Source: Acidobacteriota bacterium
Lineage (GTDB): Bacteria; Acidobacteriota; Terriglobia; 2-12-FULL-54-10
DNA length: 64,000 nucleotides
Direction of reading: 5' to 3'
Assembly (NCBI GenBank): GCA_016191085.1
Contig: JACPPJ010000021.1
Coordinates: 1 to 64,000, forward strand
Shown here one piece after another: positions 47,749 through 58,201 of this stretch (position 1 is the stretch's first letter; each line of letters starts with the position of its first letter). The notes beneath the pieces were generated by a model. It worked only from the letters and a program-made list of their open reading frames with translations, made no database searches and was not told the DNA's origin. The position numbers and the translations under genes are program-made.

Positions 47749-48690
47749 ATGCACATCTCGGTATTGGTTTCGGAAGCTCTCGAATGGCTGGCAATCAAGC
47801 CGGAGGGCATTTACGTCGATGCGACTGTTGGAGCGGGCGGACACAGCCGGGCGATTTTGCAGTCACTGACCACAGGACGCCTGATCGGGTTGGACAAGGA
47901 CCCCAGCGCAATCGAAATGGCGCAACGCAACTTATCGGACTTTGGGCAGAAGCTTACATTAGTGCAGCGAGACTTCGCCGGGTTACTCCCACTTCTGCAT
48001 GAGATGCAGATTAGTGGAGTGGACGGGATTTTAGCAGACTTAGGGCTGTCGCAGATGCAGATAGATAACGCAGAACGCGGGTTCAGTTTTCGCGCGGCGG
48101 GACCGCTGGACATGCGCATGGACCCGACGCAGCCCTTAACTGCAGCCGAGATCGTGAATCACTTCGATGAGCGCGAGCTAGCAGATCTGATTTACGAATA
48201 TGGAGAAGAAAGGAGGTCGCACAGAATCGCCAGAGCGATTGTCCGGGCGCGGCCGATCCGGAACACGGTACAGTTGGCAAAGCTGATCGAAGCCTGCCTG
48301 GGGGGCAGGCGCAGGAAGGTCGCGCCGCGGACAATCAAACCCATTCACCCTGCCACGCTGACGTTCCAAGCGTTGCGTATCGCAGTAAATTCCGAACTCG
48401 CATCGCTAGTTCAGTTGCTCAAAGATTCTCCGTCATGCCTGCGCGGTAGCGGGCGGCTGGTCATCATAAGTTTTCATTCACTCGAAGATCGTTTAGTGAA
48501 GCAGCATTTTCAACAGTGGGACCGGGCAGGGCTGATGCGGAATCTGACTCGCCACGTGATCAGGCCCGGTGTCCCGGAAGTGGGTTCCAATCCACGGTCG
48601 CGAAGCGCGCGCTTGCGTGCCGCTGAACGGCTCGTCAACACCAACGAAACTGATCCCGGAGACCAGCCTCACTCCGGAGCGTCGATGTAA
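47749..48690 (+). CDS. rsmH: 16S rRNA m4C1402 methyltransferase RsmH
   Basis: HISVLVSEALEWL, DATVGAGGHSRAIL, IISFHSLEDRLVKQ. Confidence 0.97.
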   Translation: MHISVLVSEALEWLAIKPEGIYVDATVGAGGHSRAILQSLTTGRLIGLDKDPSAIEMAQRNLSDFGQKLTLVQRDFAGLLPLLHEMQISGVDGILADLGLSQMQIDNAERGFSFRAAGPLDMRMDPTQPLTAAEIVNHFDERELADLIYEYGEERRSHRIARAIVRARPIRNTVQLAKLIEACLGGRRRKVAPRTIKPIHPATLTFQALRIAVNSELASLVQLLKDSPSCLRGSGRLVIISFHSLEDRLVKQHFQQWDRAGLMRNLTRHVIRPGVPEVGSNPRSRSARLRAAERLVNTNETDPGDQPHSGASM

Positions 48691-48703
48691 GGAAGAAAGC
48701 GCA

Positions 48704-49132
48704 ATGAGAGAGATCTATTACGTGAAATCGATTGACAACTCCCGGCTGGCGCCGGTTATGGACCCCCGAGCTCCCAAACAATACGCAAGCATTCTGATGC
48801 TGGCCGCCGCGATCTTTGCAGTGATCCTGTTCTCGTCGTGGCAGCGCTACACTGGTGTGGCAGATGGGTACAAGCTGGAGACGCTGCAGAAGCAAAAACA
48901 GGATATGCTCGAGTCCAACCGGAAATTGCGGCTTGAGGAAGCCTCACTCGTCAATCCAGTCCGCATCGATACCATTGCGCGGAACGACCTCCAGATGTCC
49001 CCCCTGGCACCTGCTCAGATCATTCGCGAGATGGCTCCGACCGCGAATGATCTGAGCGTGACGGCTGAAGCCCGCAAGCCGGTCGGTCCCTTGGCATATC
49101 AGATGAAAAATGTAGCGGCCGCGGTGCCGTAA
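48704..49132 (+). CDS. ftsL: FtsL-like division protein
   Basis: One TM, coiled-coil following; position between rsmH and ftsI. Confidence 0.75.
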   Translation: MREIYYVKSIDNSRLAPVMDPRAPKQYASILMLAAAIFAVILFSSWQRYTGVADGYKLETLQKQKQDMLESNRKLRLEEASLVNPVRIDTIARNDLQMSPLAPAQIIREMAPTANDLSVTAEARKPVGPLAYQMKNVAAAVP

Positions 49133-49217
49133 CCGCATTTGGGACGGATAACGACCTTAACAAGTACTTTGTCAGGACATGGCTTCGGAGTGTGTGAAAA
49201 CGTCGGATTTGCGGAAG

Positions 49218-49422
49218 GGCACGACTTCAGTCGTGCCGTAAGTCGCGAGCTTTCAATTCGGCTTTAGCCGCTGAGGTCAGTCATGCAGGTTTCGCACACA
49301 CTCTTCAGCCTTGCCGAAATCTGTTGCCCGGCAGAGCGGCTTTAGCTGAGGTGCGAGGCATTCCCTCAGGGGCTAAAGCCTCCGTTTTCTCGCCCTCGGA
49401 TCGGCACGCCTAAAGGCGTGCC
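49218..49422. repeat. Composite REP/MITE-like element (family 1) between ftsL and ftsI
   Basis: GGCACGACTTCAGTCGTGCC (49218-49237); CGGCTTTAGCCGCTGAGG (49259-49276); CCTCAGGGGCTAAAGCC (49364-49380); GGCACGCCTAAAGGCGTGCC (49403-49422). Confidence 0.85.
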
Positions 49423-49438
49423 CTGACGGCTAGCTGTT

Positions 49439-51631
49439 ATGACCTCATCGAGCCGCAGCTTCGTCGTGGTCTCCGCGCTGGTTGCGGCGTGGACCCTCCT
49501 CGTTGTCGCACGGCTTTTACAACTGCAGGTGTATCGGCACGACTCATTTGTTCGGCAGGCACGCCGGCAGCAGGAGCGCACCATTGAGGTGAGCCCTGTA
49601 CGCGGCGTGATCTACGACCGTAACTACCACCCGCTGGCCATGAGCGTGCAAGTCGACTCGATTTTCGCCGTGCCGGGCGAGATTCCCAATCCGCGGGACA
49701 CCGCGAAGATGCTTTCTCCGATTCTGGGTATTTCCGAAGCCGAGCTGCAACGGCGTCTCAAATCGGGCCGCTTCTTCAGTTGGATCAAGCGCAAAGTTTC
49801 CGATCGGGAGGCCAAGCGCGTCCGGCAGTTGAATCTGCAGGGCATCTATACCCAGAAGGAAAACAAACGTTTTTACCCCAAGCGCGAGCTTGCCGCGCAC
49901 GTGCTGGGCTATGTGGGAATGGACGATCACGGGCTGGCGGGTTTGGAATTGAGCTATGAAAGCAGCATCCGCGGACGTCCTGCGCAATTAGTGATTGAAA
50001 CAGACGCTAAACAACGTTGGCGAGGCCGCGAGGGCCGGCCGCCGGAGCCGGGCCAGAATCTGGTGCTGACGCTGGATGAGAACATCCAGTACATTGCCGA
50101 GCGCGAATTGGCCGCAGCGGTAAACCAATTTCGTCCTCTATCGGCGACCGTGATCGTGCAGGAACCGCACACCGGCGAGATACTGGCCATGGCCAACCAG
50201 CCGACATTCAATCCGAACAGGTATTCTGATTTTCCCCCCGATTCCCTTAGAAATCCCGCAGTGGCCGCCTCGTATGAGCCGGGTTCAACCTTCAAAATCG
50301 TAACGGTCGCATCCGCGCTGGAAGAGAAACTCACGGAACCGGGAGAGCGAATCGATTGTCAGATGGGCGCGATCGTGCTCGCCGGCCATGTGATTCACGA
50401 CCACCACAAATATGGCGTCCTGACAGTCAACGAAATCATGCAAAACTCAAGCGGCGTGGGCGTTATCAAGCTCGCACTGCGTTTAGGCAATGAAAACATG
50501 TACCGGTACATGCAAGCTTTCGGATTCGGCGCTCCCACCGGCATCGAACTTCCAGGCGAGGCTCGCGGGTTGACCAAGCCCCCGGAGCGTTGGTCGAAGA
50601 TCTCGATCGGCGCTATTGCCATGGGTCAGGAAGTCGGAGTTACGTCACTTCAGATCGTCAGCATAGCGTCCGCCGCTGCCAACGGCGGCTGGTGGATGCG
50701 TCCAACAATCGTCCGTGAGCAATTCCGCAAAGCGCGCTCCTCCATGCCGCCTGCGCCGAGAAAGGTCATGAGCGAGGAAACGGCGGCAGCGATCCGCAAA
50801 ATGCTGACGATGGTGGTCACGAGCGGTACGGCGAAAACCGCACAGCTGAACGGCTACACTGCTGCCGGAAAAACTGGAACGGCGCAAAAGATCGACCCCA
50901 GGACAGGCACGTATTCGAAACGCGATTATGTCGCCTCGTATGTCGGATTCGCGCCGGCCGAGTCTCCCATGTTCACAATCCTGGTGGCCGTCGACTCCCC
51001 CCGTGGAAAGATTTATGGTGGCGAAGTAGCCGCTCCGGTATTCAAACGGATTGCTGAACAAATATTGGCATATCGCAATGTGCCGCCATCGCTACCCGTC
51101 AAACCCGCATTGCGCCAGGCTGCCTGGACTGGCCAGAGGCAACCGGCGCCGGCCGACTTCGCTGCGGAACTGCCTTCGTCGGATTGGAATGATGCTGAGG
51201 CGCTGGACGGAAGCGGAGCTGCAATGCTGTCCATTGACTCTGGTGTGGCGGCCCCCAACTTCATAAGCAAAACGGCGCGGTCGGTTGCCGGGGAATCGCA
51301 GCTACAAGGCGTTCCGGTTCGGTTGATTGGCAGCGGCCTCGCTTACCACCAGTCGCCCGAGCCCGGAAGTCTGTTGCGCGTGGATCAGAAGATCACCGTC
51401 TGGTTCAAAGTCGGGAGCGCTGCTGGTTTGGCTCAGGCGCAGCAGTCAACGGGAGTCCAGGCACAGACCGCGAATCGACCGAAAGAAGACCAGCCTACCG
51501 ACCAGGGCGCCATCACCGCGCCAAAGCGCCAAGACAACCCTTGGACTTCTCCAGGCATCCACAAAACGGGAGGAGCGACCCAGCGCAGTGTCCGGCCTGC
51601 AGGCGTCACTCCCATTGCGGCGCCAGGTTGA
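49439..51631 (+). CDS. ftsI: Peptidoglycan D,D-transpeptidase FtsI with PASTA-like C-terminus
   Basis: EPGSTFKIVTVASALEE, YTAAGKTGTAQKID; PBP dimerisation domain. Confidence 0.93.
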   Translation: MTSSSRSFVVVSALVAAWTLLVVARLLQLQVYRHDSFVRQARRQQERTIEVSPVRGVIYDRNYHPLAMSVQVDSIFAVPGEIPNPRDTAKMLSPILGISEAELQRRLKSGRFFSWIKRKVSDREAKRVRQLNLQGIYTQKENKRFYPKRELAAHVLGYVGMDDHGLAGLELSYESSIRGRPAQLVIETDAKQRWRGREGRPPEPGQNLVLTLDENIQYIAERELAAAVNQFRPLSATVIVQEPHTGEILAMANQPTFNPNRYSDFPPDSLRNPAVAASYEPGSTFKIVTVASALEEKLTEPGERIDCQMGAIVLAGHVIHDHHKYGVLTVNEIMQNSSGVGVIKLALRLGNENMYRYMQAFGFGAPTGIELPGEARGLTKPPERWSKISIGAIAMGQEVGVTSLQIVSIASAAANGGWWMRPTIVREQFRKARSSMPPAPRKVMSEETAAAIRKMLTMVVTSGTAKTAQLNGYTAAGKTGTAQKIDPRTGTYSKRDYVASYVGFAPAESPMFTILVAVDSPRGKIYGGEVAAPVFKRIAEQILAYRNVPPSLPVKPALRQAAWTGQRQPAPADFAAELPSSDWNDAEALDGSGAAMLSIDSGVAAPNFISKTARSVAGESQLQGVPVRLIGSGLAYHQSPEPGSLLRVDQKITVWFKVGSAAGLAQAQQSTGVQAQTANRPKEDQPTDQGAITAPKRQDNPWTSPGIHKTGGATQRSVRPAGVTPIAAPG

Positions 51632-51774
51632 CGCTCGGCTGCGGACTGGTCCGGCAGCACCGCTGTCGGGGAACGGTTATAATGATGTCAGCGCGCCTCG
51701 GTAAGTGCCAGCGCGCCTGGTAACACAATGGCCACCATCAGAGCCCGATCCGCTGGGCAGGCAGCCACAGTTTA

Positions 51775-53280
51775 ATGGTTCTCCAGCAACTCTTGGAAGC
51801 GATTCCCGGCAGAACTCTAGTTTTTGGCAATGGAAATTTGGAGATCACTGGCTTGGAGTACGACTCGCGGCGAGTGCGGCCGGGACAAGTGTTCTTCGCA
51901 ATTCGCGGCCTGAAACAGGATGGCGCCCGCTTCATTCCGGAAGCGCTGTCCCGTGGCGCGGTCGCGGTGGTCTCGGAGGCGCCCCCGGACTCTGTACCAA
52001 ACGAGCGGTTGCCGGCTTGGATATGTACTCCGAACACCCGCGTAGCTATGGCGCTGGCCGCTCGGGTTTATTATGGCAACCCATCAAGTCAGATGAAACT
52101 GTTCGGAATCACTGGGACCAACGGCAAAACAACCGTCGCGTTCTTGCTGGCGTCGATCCTGCAGTCGTCCGGGTGGAGGCCAGGACTGTTCGGAACGATT
52201 GAATACGACATTGAATTTGGCGGTGAGCCGATTCTCAGCCATCTGTCTGCCCCGAATACGACTCCGGAGTCGCTGGATCTGCAGAGACTGCTCCGGGCTG
52301 TGGTGGACCACGGCGGAAGATCTGCGGTGATGGAAGTCTCCTCCCATGCCCTGGCACTGGACCGTGTGGAGGGCTGCAGTTTTTATACGGCCGTGTTCAC
52401 CAACCTCTCCCGTGATCACCTGGACTTTCATAACGATATGGAGAGTTACTTCGCGGCCAAGCAGAAGCTGTTCGCCGGCTCGGCATCGGCTCCGCCACCC
52501 ACTTATGCGGTGCTGAATGCAGATGACGCTCGCTGCTCTTCCCTGCGCGCCAGCACTCCCACCCAGGTGCTAACGTACGGAATGAGCGCGCCTGCTGATG
52601 TGATCGCGCGCCAGTGGAGCACCGGCAAGAGCGGAATCGAAGCCGTCCTGGAAACACCATGCGGCACTGTCGAGGTTCAGTCTCCTCTTCTCGGGCGGCA
52701 CAATGTTTATAACCTAATGGCGGCCACAACCGCGGCTCTGACGCTGGATATAGCTCCGCAGAAGATCAGCGAGGCTGTCAGTCGCCTCAGAGTTCCTGGA
52801 CGCGTCGAATCCATCGATGAAGGTCAGCCATTCAGGGTGGTGGTGGACTACGCGCACACGGATGATGCTTTGCGAAACCTGCTGCAATCTGCGCGCGAAT
52901 GGAGCGCTGGCCGTGTAATTCTGGTATTTGGATGCGGAGGAGAAAGAGATCGTACCAAGCGTCCGCTGATGGGAATGGCCGCCGCTGCCGCAGATAAGAC
53001 GGTGCTGACGTCCGACAATCCTCGGGGCGAGGACCCGATTGCTATTCTCAACGACGTTATTGTTGGGCTGCAAAAATCCAAGGCAATCTATGACGTCCAG
53101 GGGGACAGGCAAAGAGCTATTGAGATGGCTATCCTCGATGCACGTCCCGGCGATACGGTGTTGATCGCGGGCAAGGGGCACGAGACGTATCAAATAATCG
53201 GCAATCAGAAACTGCCATTTGACGATCGCGAGACCGCCCGTGCCGTTTTGCGCAAGCTAGGCTTTGACAAGACTCCATGA
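51775..53280 (+). CDS. murE: UDP-MurNAc-tripeptide synthetase MurE
   Basis: GITGTNGKTTVAFLLASIL; FTNLSRDHLDFH; DYAHTDDALRNLL. Confidence 0.95.
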   Translation: MVLQQLLEAIPGRTLVFGNGNLEITGLEYDSRRVRPGQVFFAIRGLKQDGARFIPEALSRGAVAVVSEAPPDSVPNERLPAWICTPNTRVAMALAARVYYGNPSSQMKLFGITGTNGKTTVAFLLASILQSSGWRPGLFGTIEYDIEFGGEPILSHLSAPNTTPESLDLQRLLRAVVDHGGRSAVMEVSSHALALDRVEGCSFYTAVFTNLSRDHLDFHNDMESYFAAKQKLFAGSASAPPPTYAVLNADDARCSSLRASTPTQVLTYGMSAPADVIARQWSTGKSGIEAVLETPCGTVEVQSPLLGRHNVYNLMAATTAALTLDIAPQKISEAVSRLRVPGRVESIDEGQPFRVVVDYAHTDDALRNLLQSAREWSAGRVILVFGCGGERDRTKRPLMGMAAAAADKTVLTSDNPRGEDPIAILNDVIVGLQKSKAIYDVQGDRQRAIEMAILDARPGDTVLIAGKGHETYQIIGNQKLPFDDRETARAVLRKLGFDKTP

Positions 53281-54758
53281 TTCTCACGTTACATGAAATC
53301 GCGAGGGCTCTCGGCGTTGCGGCTCCTTCAAGCCCTGATGCGCCTGTAACCGGCTATTCGATCGACTCTCGAACACTGCAACGGGGCGACCTGTTCTTTG
53401 CCATTCGCGGAGATCGGCTCGATGGACATGAGTTCGTGGCGCGGGCTCTCGATTCAGGCGCGGTTGCAGCGGTCGTCGACGCTGCGCGGGCGGCAAAGTA
53501 CAGCGAGTCAGTACAGCAAAAACTGTTCGCGGTGCCGAATGTTGTGGCAGCTCTGCAAGAGCTTGGCGCCTATGTGCGGCGGCGGTGGGGCGGCCCTGTG
53601 GTGGCGATCACAGGCAGTGCGGGAAAAACCACCACCAAACAAGCGATAGCCGCTTTGCTCTCGACGCGTTTCCGGGTGCTGCAAAGCGAAGGAAATTTGA
53701 ATAATCACCTTGGATTGCCGCTGTCGCTTCTGCGCCTGAGCCCGGAATCGGAAGCAGGAGTGTTCGAGTTGGGTATGTCGGCGCCAGGCGAAATCCGGCT
53801 GCTCGCAAATCTAGCGAGGCCGGATATTGGCGTTGTCACTAATGTCAGCGCCGTGCATCTGGAGTTCTTTCCTGACAGAGACGCAATCGCGCGCGCCAAG
53901 CACGAATTGATCGAGACATTGGATTCCGGCGCATGGGCCGTTCTGAATGCGGATGACCCGCGCGTCTGGAAATTCGGTGAGCACTTACCGGATCGTACAC
54001 TGTACTTCGGGACATCAGAGCGCTCGCACATTCGAGCGCTGCAATTACAGCCTTTACCCACGGGCGGCTTCTCCTTTACCGTACCCGCGAAGGCGTTTGC
54101 ACAGGTGCCGCCCGGCGCTTTGCGCGCGGGCAGGTTTCGCGTCAAGCGCGCCGAACCGGAACGTCCCAGCGATGTGCGATTTGAACTGCCGCTGCTGGGC
54201 CGTCACAATGTTCTAAACGTTCTTGCTGCTCTGGGCGTCTGTTACACTTTCGGCATTCTACCCCAGGTTCTTAGAGAGGCCGTGGCATCGCTTCGACCCG
54301 GAACCATGCGCGGCGAAATGGTACGGCTTGCGAATGGCGCGCTGGCAATAAACGATTGTTACAATTCAAATCCCGAAGCGCTCGAGACCATGCTGGCGGC
54401 GGTGACGTCGCTACCGGCGAGGCGTCATATCGCCGTGTTGGGCGGGATGATGGAACTCGGTGGCGCTTCCGAAGAGCTGCATCACGGCTGTGGCCGGCGG
54501 GTCGCGGAGTTGCGATTCGACGTGCTGCTCACGGTGGGTGACCACGCCAAAGCGTTTGCCGAGGGTGCGAGGTCGGCGGGCATGGCCCCCGCATCACTGC
54601 ATCATTTCGATTCGCCGGAAGAAGCAGGCTCCTACTTGAGAGAACTGCTGGATGACGGTGATGTTGTATTGCTCAAGGCGTCGCGCTCGGTGCATCTTGA
54701 GAAGATCTGGCCGGAACTGGAGCCGCTGAAAGCCGCCGCTGCCCGCCAGCGGCGCTAG
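53277..54758 (+). CDS. murF: UDP-MurNAc-pentapeptide synthetase MurF
   Basis: ITGSAGKTTTKQAIAALL; NDCYNSNPEALETML. Confidence 0.95.
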   Translation: MILTLHEIARALGVAAPSSPDAPVTGYSIDSRTLQRGDLFFAIRGDRLDGHEFVARALDSGAVAAVVDAARAAKYSESVQQKLFAVPNVVAALQELGAYVRRRWGGPVVAITGSAGKTTTKQAIAALLSTRFRVLQSEGNLNNHLGLPLSLLRLSPESEAGVFELGMSAPGEIRLLANLARPDIGVVTNVSAVHLEFFPDRDAIARAKHELIETLDSGAWAVLNADDPRVWKFGEHLPDRTLYFGTSERSHIRALQLQPLPTGGFSFTVPAKAFAQVPPGALRAGRFRVKRAEPERPSDVRFELPLLGRHNVLNVLAALGVCYTFGILPQVLREAVASLRPGTMRGEMVRLANGALAINDCYNSNPEALETMLAAVTSLPARRHIAVLGGMMELGGASEELHHGCGRRVAELRFDVLLTVGDHAKAFAEGARSAGMAPASLHHFDSPEEAGSYLRELLDDGDVVLLKASRSVHLEKIWPELEPLKAAAARQRR

Positions 54759-54791
54759 GTGAGTGTTTTATTACCCTGAAGGCGCAACACT

Positions 54792-55925
54792 GTGCTGTAT
54801 TGGCTTTTTTACGTCGAGCTTTATCCCTACTTCAGCCCCTTCCGGGTCTTCCGTTATCTTACGTTCCGTACTGCGTTTGCCAGTATTACAGCTCTGCTGA
54901 TTTGTTTGTTTATCGGCCCCTGGCTGATTGCTCGTTTAAGAGAGTTTCAGATCGGCCAGTACATCCGGCAGGAAGGGCCAAGCTCTCATCAAAACAAGGC
55001 CGGAACGCCCACCATGGGTGGAGTCCTGATCAACATCGCTATCCTGGTCCCAACGCTGCTCTGGGCGGACCTGAGCAATCTGCTGGTTTGGCTGGTCATT
55101 TTGGCCACGCTGGCGTTCGGCGCCGTCGGCTTCGCCGATGATTTCTTGAAGATTCGTAACCGACGCAACCAGGGTCTCACAGTCAGGACCAAGATATACC
55201 TTCAGGTGCTGATCAGTTTCGGCGTCGCCGTGTCGCTGCTACTGTTCACGGCACGCGGGTCTTACTCCACGCATCTGATCGTGCCATTCGTAAAGACTTT
55301 CACTCCGGACCTGCTCATACACAGCCTCATGGCGAACCCATATACGTACCCTCTCGCCTTCATATTTTTCTTCATCTTTGTCATCTTAGTCATCGTCGGC
55401 GCGAGCAACGCCGTGAATTTGACTGACGGCCTGGACGGGTTGGCGACTGGTTGCTCCATCGTCGCCGCCGGTGCCCTCACTGTGCTGACCTACGTCACGG
55501 GTCACGCCGTATTTGCGCGTTATCTGGAGATCAGCAATCTGCCGCAGGTTGGCGAAGTCACCGTGTTCTGCGGCTCGATCGTGGGAGCATGCCTCGGCTT
55601 CCTTTGGTACAACGCGTACCCGGCTGAGATCTTTATGGGTGACGTGGGATCGCTGTCGCTCGGCGGCGCCATCGGTACTGTTGCAGTGATCATCAAGCAG
55701 GAGATTCTGCTGATATTCATCGGCGGGGTATTCGTCGCTGAGGCTCTGTCAGTCATTTTGCAGGTGGCATCATTCAAGTTGTCGGGGCGGCGCATCTTTC
55801 GCATGGCGCCGTTGCATCACCACTTTGAGATGAAAGGCTGGTCGGAATCCAAAGTCATCATCCGCTTCTGGATTGCCGCCCTGGTGCTGGCGTTGTTTTC
55901 ACTTTCCACGCTCAAGCTGCGCTGA
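54792..55925 (+). CDS. mraY: Phospho-MurNAc-pentapeptide transferase MraY
   Basis: HQNKAGTPTMGGVLI; NAVNLTDGLDGLATG; MAPLHHHFEMKGWSE; translation taken from GTG/ATG-type start as in ORF track. Confidence 0.96.
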   Translation: MLYWLFYVELYPYFSPFRVFRYLTFRTAFASITALLICLFIGPWLIARLREFQIGQYIRQEGPSSHQNKAGTPTMGGVLINIAILVPTLLWADLSNLLVWLVILATLAFGAVGFADDFLKIRNRRNQGLTVRTKIYLQVLISFGVAVSLLLFTARGSYSTHLIVPFVKTFTPDLLIHSLMANPYTYPLAFIFFFIFVILVIVGASNAVNLTDGLDGLATGCSIVAAGALTVLTYVTGHAVFARYLEISNLPQVGEVTVFCGSIVGACLGFLWYNAYPAEIFMGDVGSLSLGGAIGTVAVIIKQEILLIFIGGVFVAEALSVILQVASFKLSGRRIFRMAPLHHHFEMKGWSESKVIIRFWIAALVLALFSLSTLKLR

Positions 55926-55978
55926 ATTCCCAAACGCGCTTTAGCGTCCTACGGTCAAGCTGGAGCAGAACGAGACGT

Positions 55979-57106
55979 ATGGCCCGAAAATTATCCGGTG
56001 ATCGCATCCTGTTTATCGTGACCGTTTCGCTGGTGGTGTTTGGTTTGCTGATGGTCTTCAGCAGTTCCGTCATGCTGGCCACGGCGAATTACGGCAGCCC
56101 GCGCGCGTTCTTCTGGCGGCAACTGGCTTGGGCGGCCATGGGCATGGTGGCCCTGTGGTTCCTCATGCACATGGATTACCGCATTCTCCGACACCCGGCG
56201 ATCGTCTTCCCCGGGATTTGCGTAGCTCTGGCAATGCTCGGGCTGGCCCTTGTTGCGGATCCCCATCAGGCCACTCATCGTTGGTTGCGATGGGGAATGT
56301 TTTCATTCCAGCCATCCGAGTTCGCCAAGCTGATGCTGGTTGTGTTCCTCGCCTATTTTCTTGAGAAGCGCGTCGGAAAAATCAACGACCTTGCCGGAAC
56401 TATCGCTCCATCGCTCGTCATTATCGTGCTGATGCTTGGGCTCATCGCGAAAGAACCCGATTTGGGAACGCCAGTCGCGATGCTGGCGACAACAGCAACG
56501 ATCTTCTACATAGCCGGGCTGCGGCTTCGTTACTTCTTGTACGCTCTCGCCGGGTGCCTACCGCTGCTGTACTTCGCCATCGCGGGTGTCGGCTACCGGC
56601 ACCGACGCATCCTGGCGTTCTTGAATCCATATGCCGACCCCCTGGGCACAGGTTTTCAGATTATCCAATCTCTCATCGCGGTTGGAACCGGCGGGCTGAC
56701 CGGCTTAGGCCTGATGAATGGGAAACAGAAGCTGTTCTTTTTGCCTGCGCCGCACACAGATTACATCTTTGCGGTGACAGCGGAAGAAACGGGTCTGCTC
56801 GGCGCGTTGATCCTCATTGCGCTATTCGGAGTTTACTTTTGGCGCGGTTGGAGGGCGGCACTCTACGCGCCGGATGATTTCGGGCGCTACCTTGCGGCTG
56901 GTCTCACGATCACTGTGGCATGCCAGGCCTTGATCAACATGAGTGTCGTGCTCGCGATGGTGCCCCCCAAAGGCATTCCCTTGCCGTTTCTGAGCTACGG
57001 CGGAAGTTCCCTATTCTTCAGCCTGGTGTCCACGGGAATATTGCTTAACATCAGTCAGCGCGCCGACTGCGGAGTCAAGATGCGTTCGTTACAAGTTACT
57101 GTCTGA
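55979..57106 (+). CDS. ftsW: Lipid II polymerase FtsW (SEDS family)
   Basis: SEDS motifs FQPSEFAKLMLVVFLAYFL; AVTAEETGLLG; LPFLSYGGSSL. Confidence 0.95.
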   Translation: MARKLSGDRILFIVTVSLVVFGLLMVFSSSVMLATANYGSPRAFFWRQLAWAAMGMVALWFLMHMDYRILRHPAIVFPGICVALAMLGLALVADPHQATHRWLRWGMFSFQPSEFAKLMLVVFLAYFLEKRVGKINDLAGTIAPSLVIIVLMLGLIAKEPDLGTPVAMLATTATIFYIAGLRLRYFLYALAGCLPLLYFAIAGVGYRHRRILAFLNPYADPLGTGFQIIQSLIAVGTGGLTGLGLMNGKQKLFFLPAPHTDYIFAVTAEETGLLGALILIALFGVYFWRGWRAALYAPDDFGRYLAAGLTITVACQALINMSVVLAMVPPKGIPLPFLSYGGSSLFFSLVSTGILLNISQRADCGVKMRSLQVTV

Positions 57107-57115
57107 GAATTCAAC

Positions 57116-58195
57116 ATGAGATTTCTCTTCGCTGCGGGCGGCACAGGCGGCCATGTAATCCCGGCTCTGGTCGTCGCGCGCGAGCTCGTGGCGCGCCACC
57201 CGGGTGCGAAGGTCCAGTTTGTAGGTACGCCCAAGGGTGTTGAAAACCGTCTTGTGCCGCAGGCCGGTTTCGATCTGGCATTAATCACAGTCGGAGCGTG
57301 GCAAGGGCAGGCGGTCGCGAAACGCTTGACGAACCTGCTCGGAGCGCCGCGCGCGTGGTGGCAGGCGCAGCAGATTCTCCGCAAATTCCAGCCGAACTTG
57401 GTACTCGGCGTCGGCGGGTACGCCGCCGGACCCATCATGTTGGCCGCCGGCATTGGGGGCGTGCCGTTGGCTGTCCTCGAACCAAATGCGTTCCCCGGCA
57501 TGGCGAATCGTTGGGTTGCGCCTTACGTCGGGCGCGCATTTCTGGCGTTTCAGGAAACATCCTCCTACTTTCGTCCGGGAACGGCGCTGGTCACCGGCAT
57601 TCCCACACGTCCGGAATTCTTCCAAGTAACGCCGCACCGCCATAGTTCGCCATTCACCGTATTGATATTCGGAGGCAGTCAAGGCGCTCGCAGTCTGAAC
57701 CGCGCCGCGGTGGAGGCATTGCCCCAACTGGAAAGTTGGGGAAAAGATCTGCGCATCGTGCATCAGACCGGGCAAAGTGAATATAATGCGGTGAGGGAAG
57801 CGTATGAAAGATCCCAGGTTCCCGCAGAGGTTCTTCCCTACATCGAAAACATGCCCGAGAGGTTCGCGGAAGCTGACTTGGTCGTTTGCCGCGCCGGCGC
57901 GAATACTATAGCCGAACTGGCGGCAGCAGGAAAACCGGCGATTCTGATTCCGTTTCCGGCGGCGGCCAATCAGCATCAGTTGCGCAACGCCGAGGCGCTG
58001 GTCAGAATTGGCGCTGCGCGGCTCATAGCGGACCGCGAACTGAATGGCGAAACCTTGGTGCATGCGATCAGCGAATTGCGCAACGATCCAGCGAGAATGG
58101 TGCAAATGAGCAGGCGTATCGGAACCATGGCTCGACCGGATGCGACGCAAATAATCGCGGACGAATTGGAGCGGCTGGCGGGACTCGGAGTTTAG
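57116..58195 (+). CDS. murG: MurG glycosyltransferase
   Basis: AAGGTGGHVIPALVVA; GGSQGARSLN; CRAGANTIAELAAAGKPAILIPFP. Confidence 0.96.
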   Translation: MRFLFAAGGTGGHVIPALVVARELVARHPGAKVQFVGTPKGVENRLVPQAGFDLALITVGAWQGQAVAKRLTNLLGAPRAWWQAQQILRKFQPNLVLGVGGYAAGPIMLAAGIGGVPLAVLEPNAFPGMANRWVAPYVGRAFLAFQETSSYFRPGTALVTGIPTRPEFFQVTPHRHSSPFTVLIFGGSQGARSLNRAAVEALPQLESWGKDLRIVHQTGQSEYNAVREAYERSQVPAEVLPYIENMPERFAEADLVVCRAGANTIAELAAAGKPAILIPFPAAANQHQLRNAEALVRIGAARLIADRELNGETLVHAISELRNDPARMVQMSRRIGTMARPDATQIIADELERLAGLGV

Positions 58196-58201
58196 GTACA
58201 G

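Noticed and set aside
49218-49422. Family-1 palindromes as ordinary intrinsic terminators
   Set aside because: No U tracts, multiple palindromes in a conserved composite layout, and same modules recur elsewhere and even inside coding sequence.
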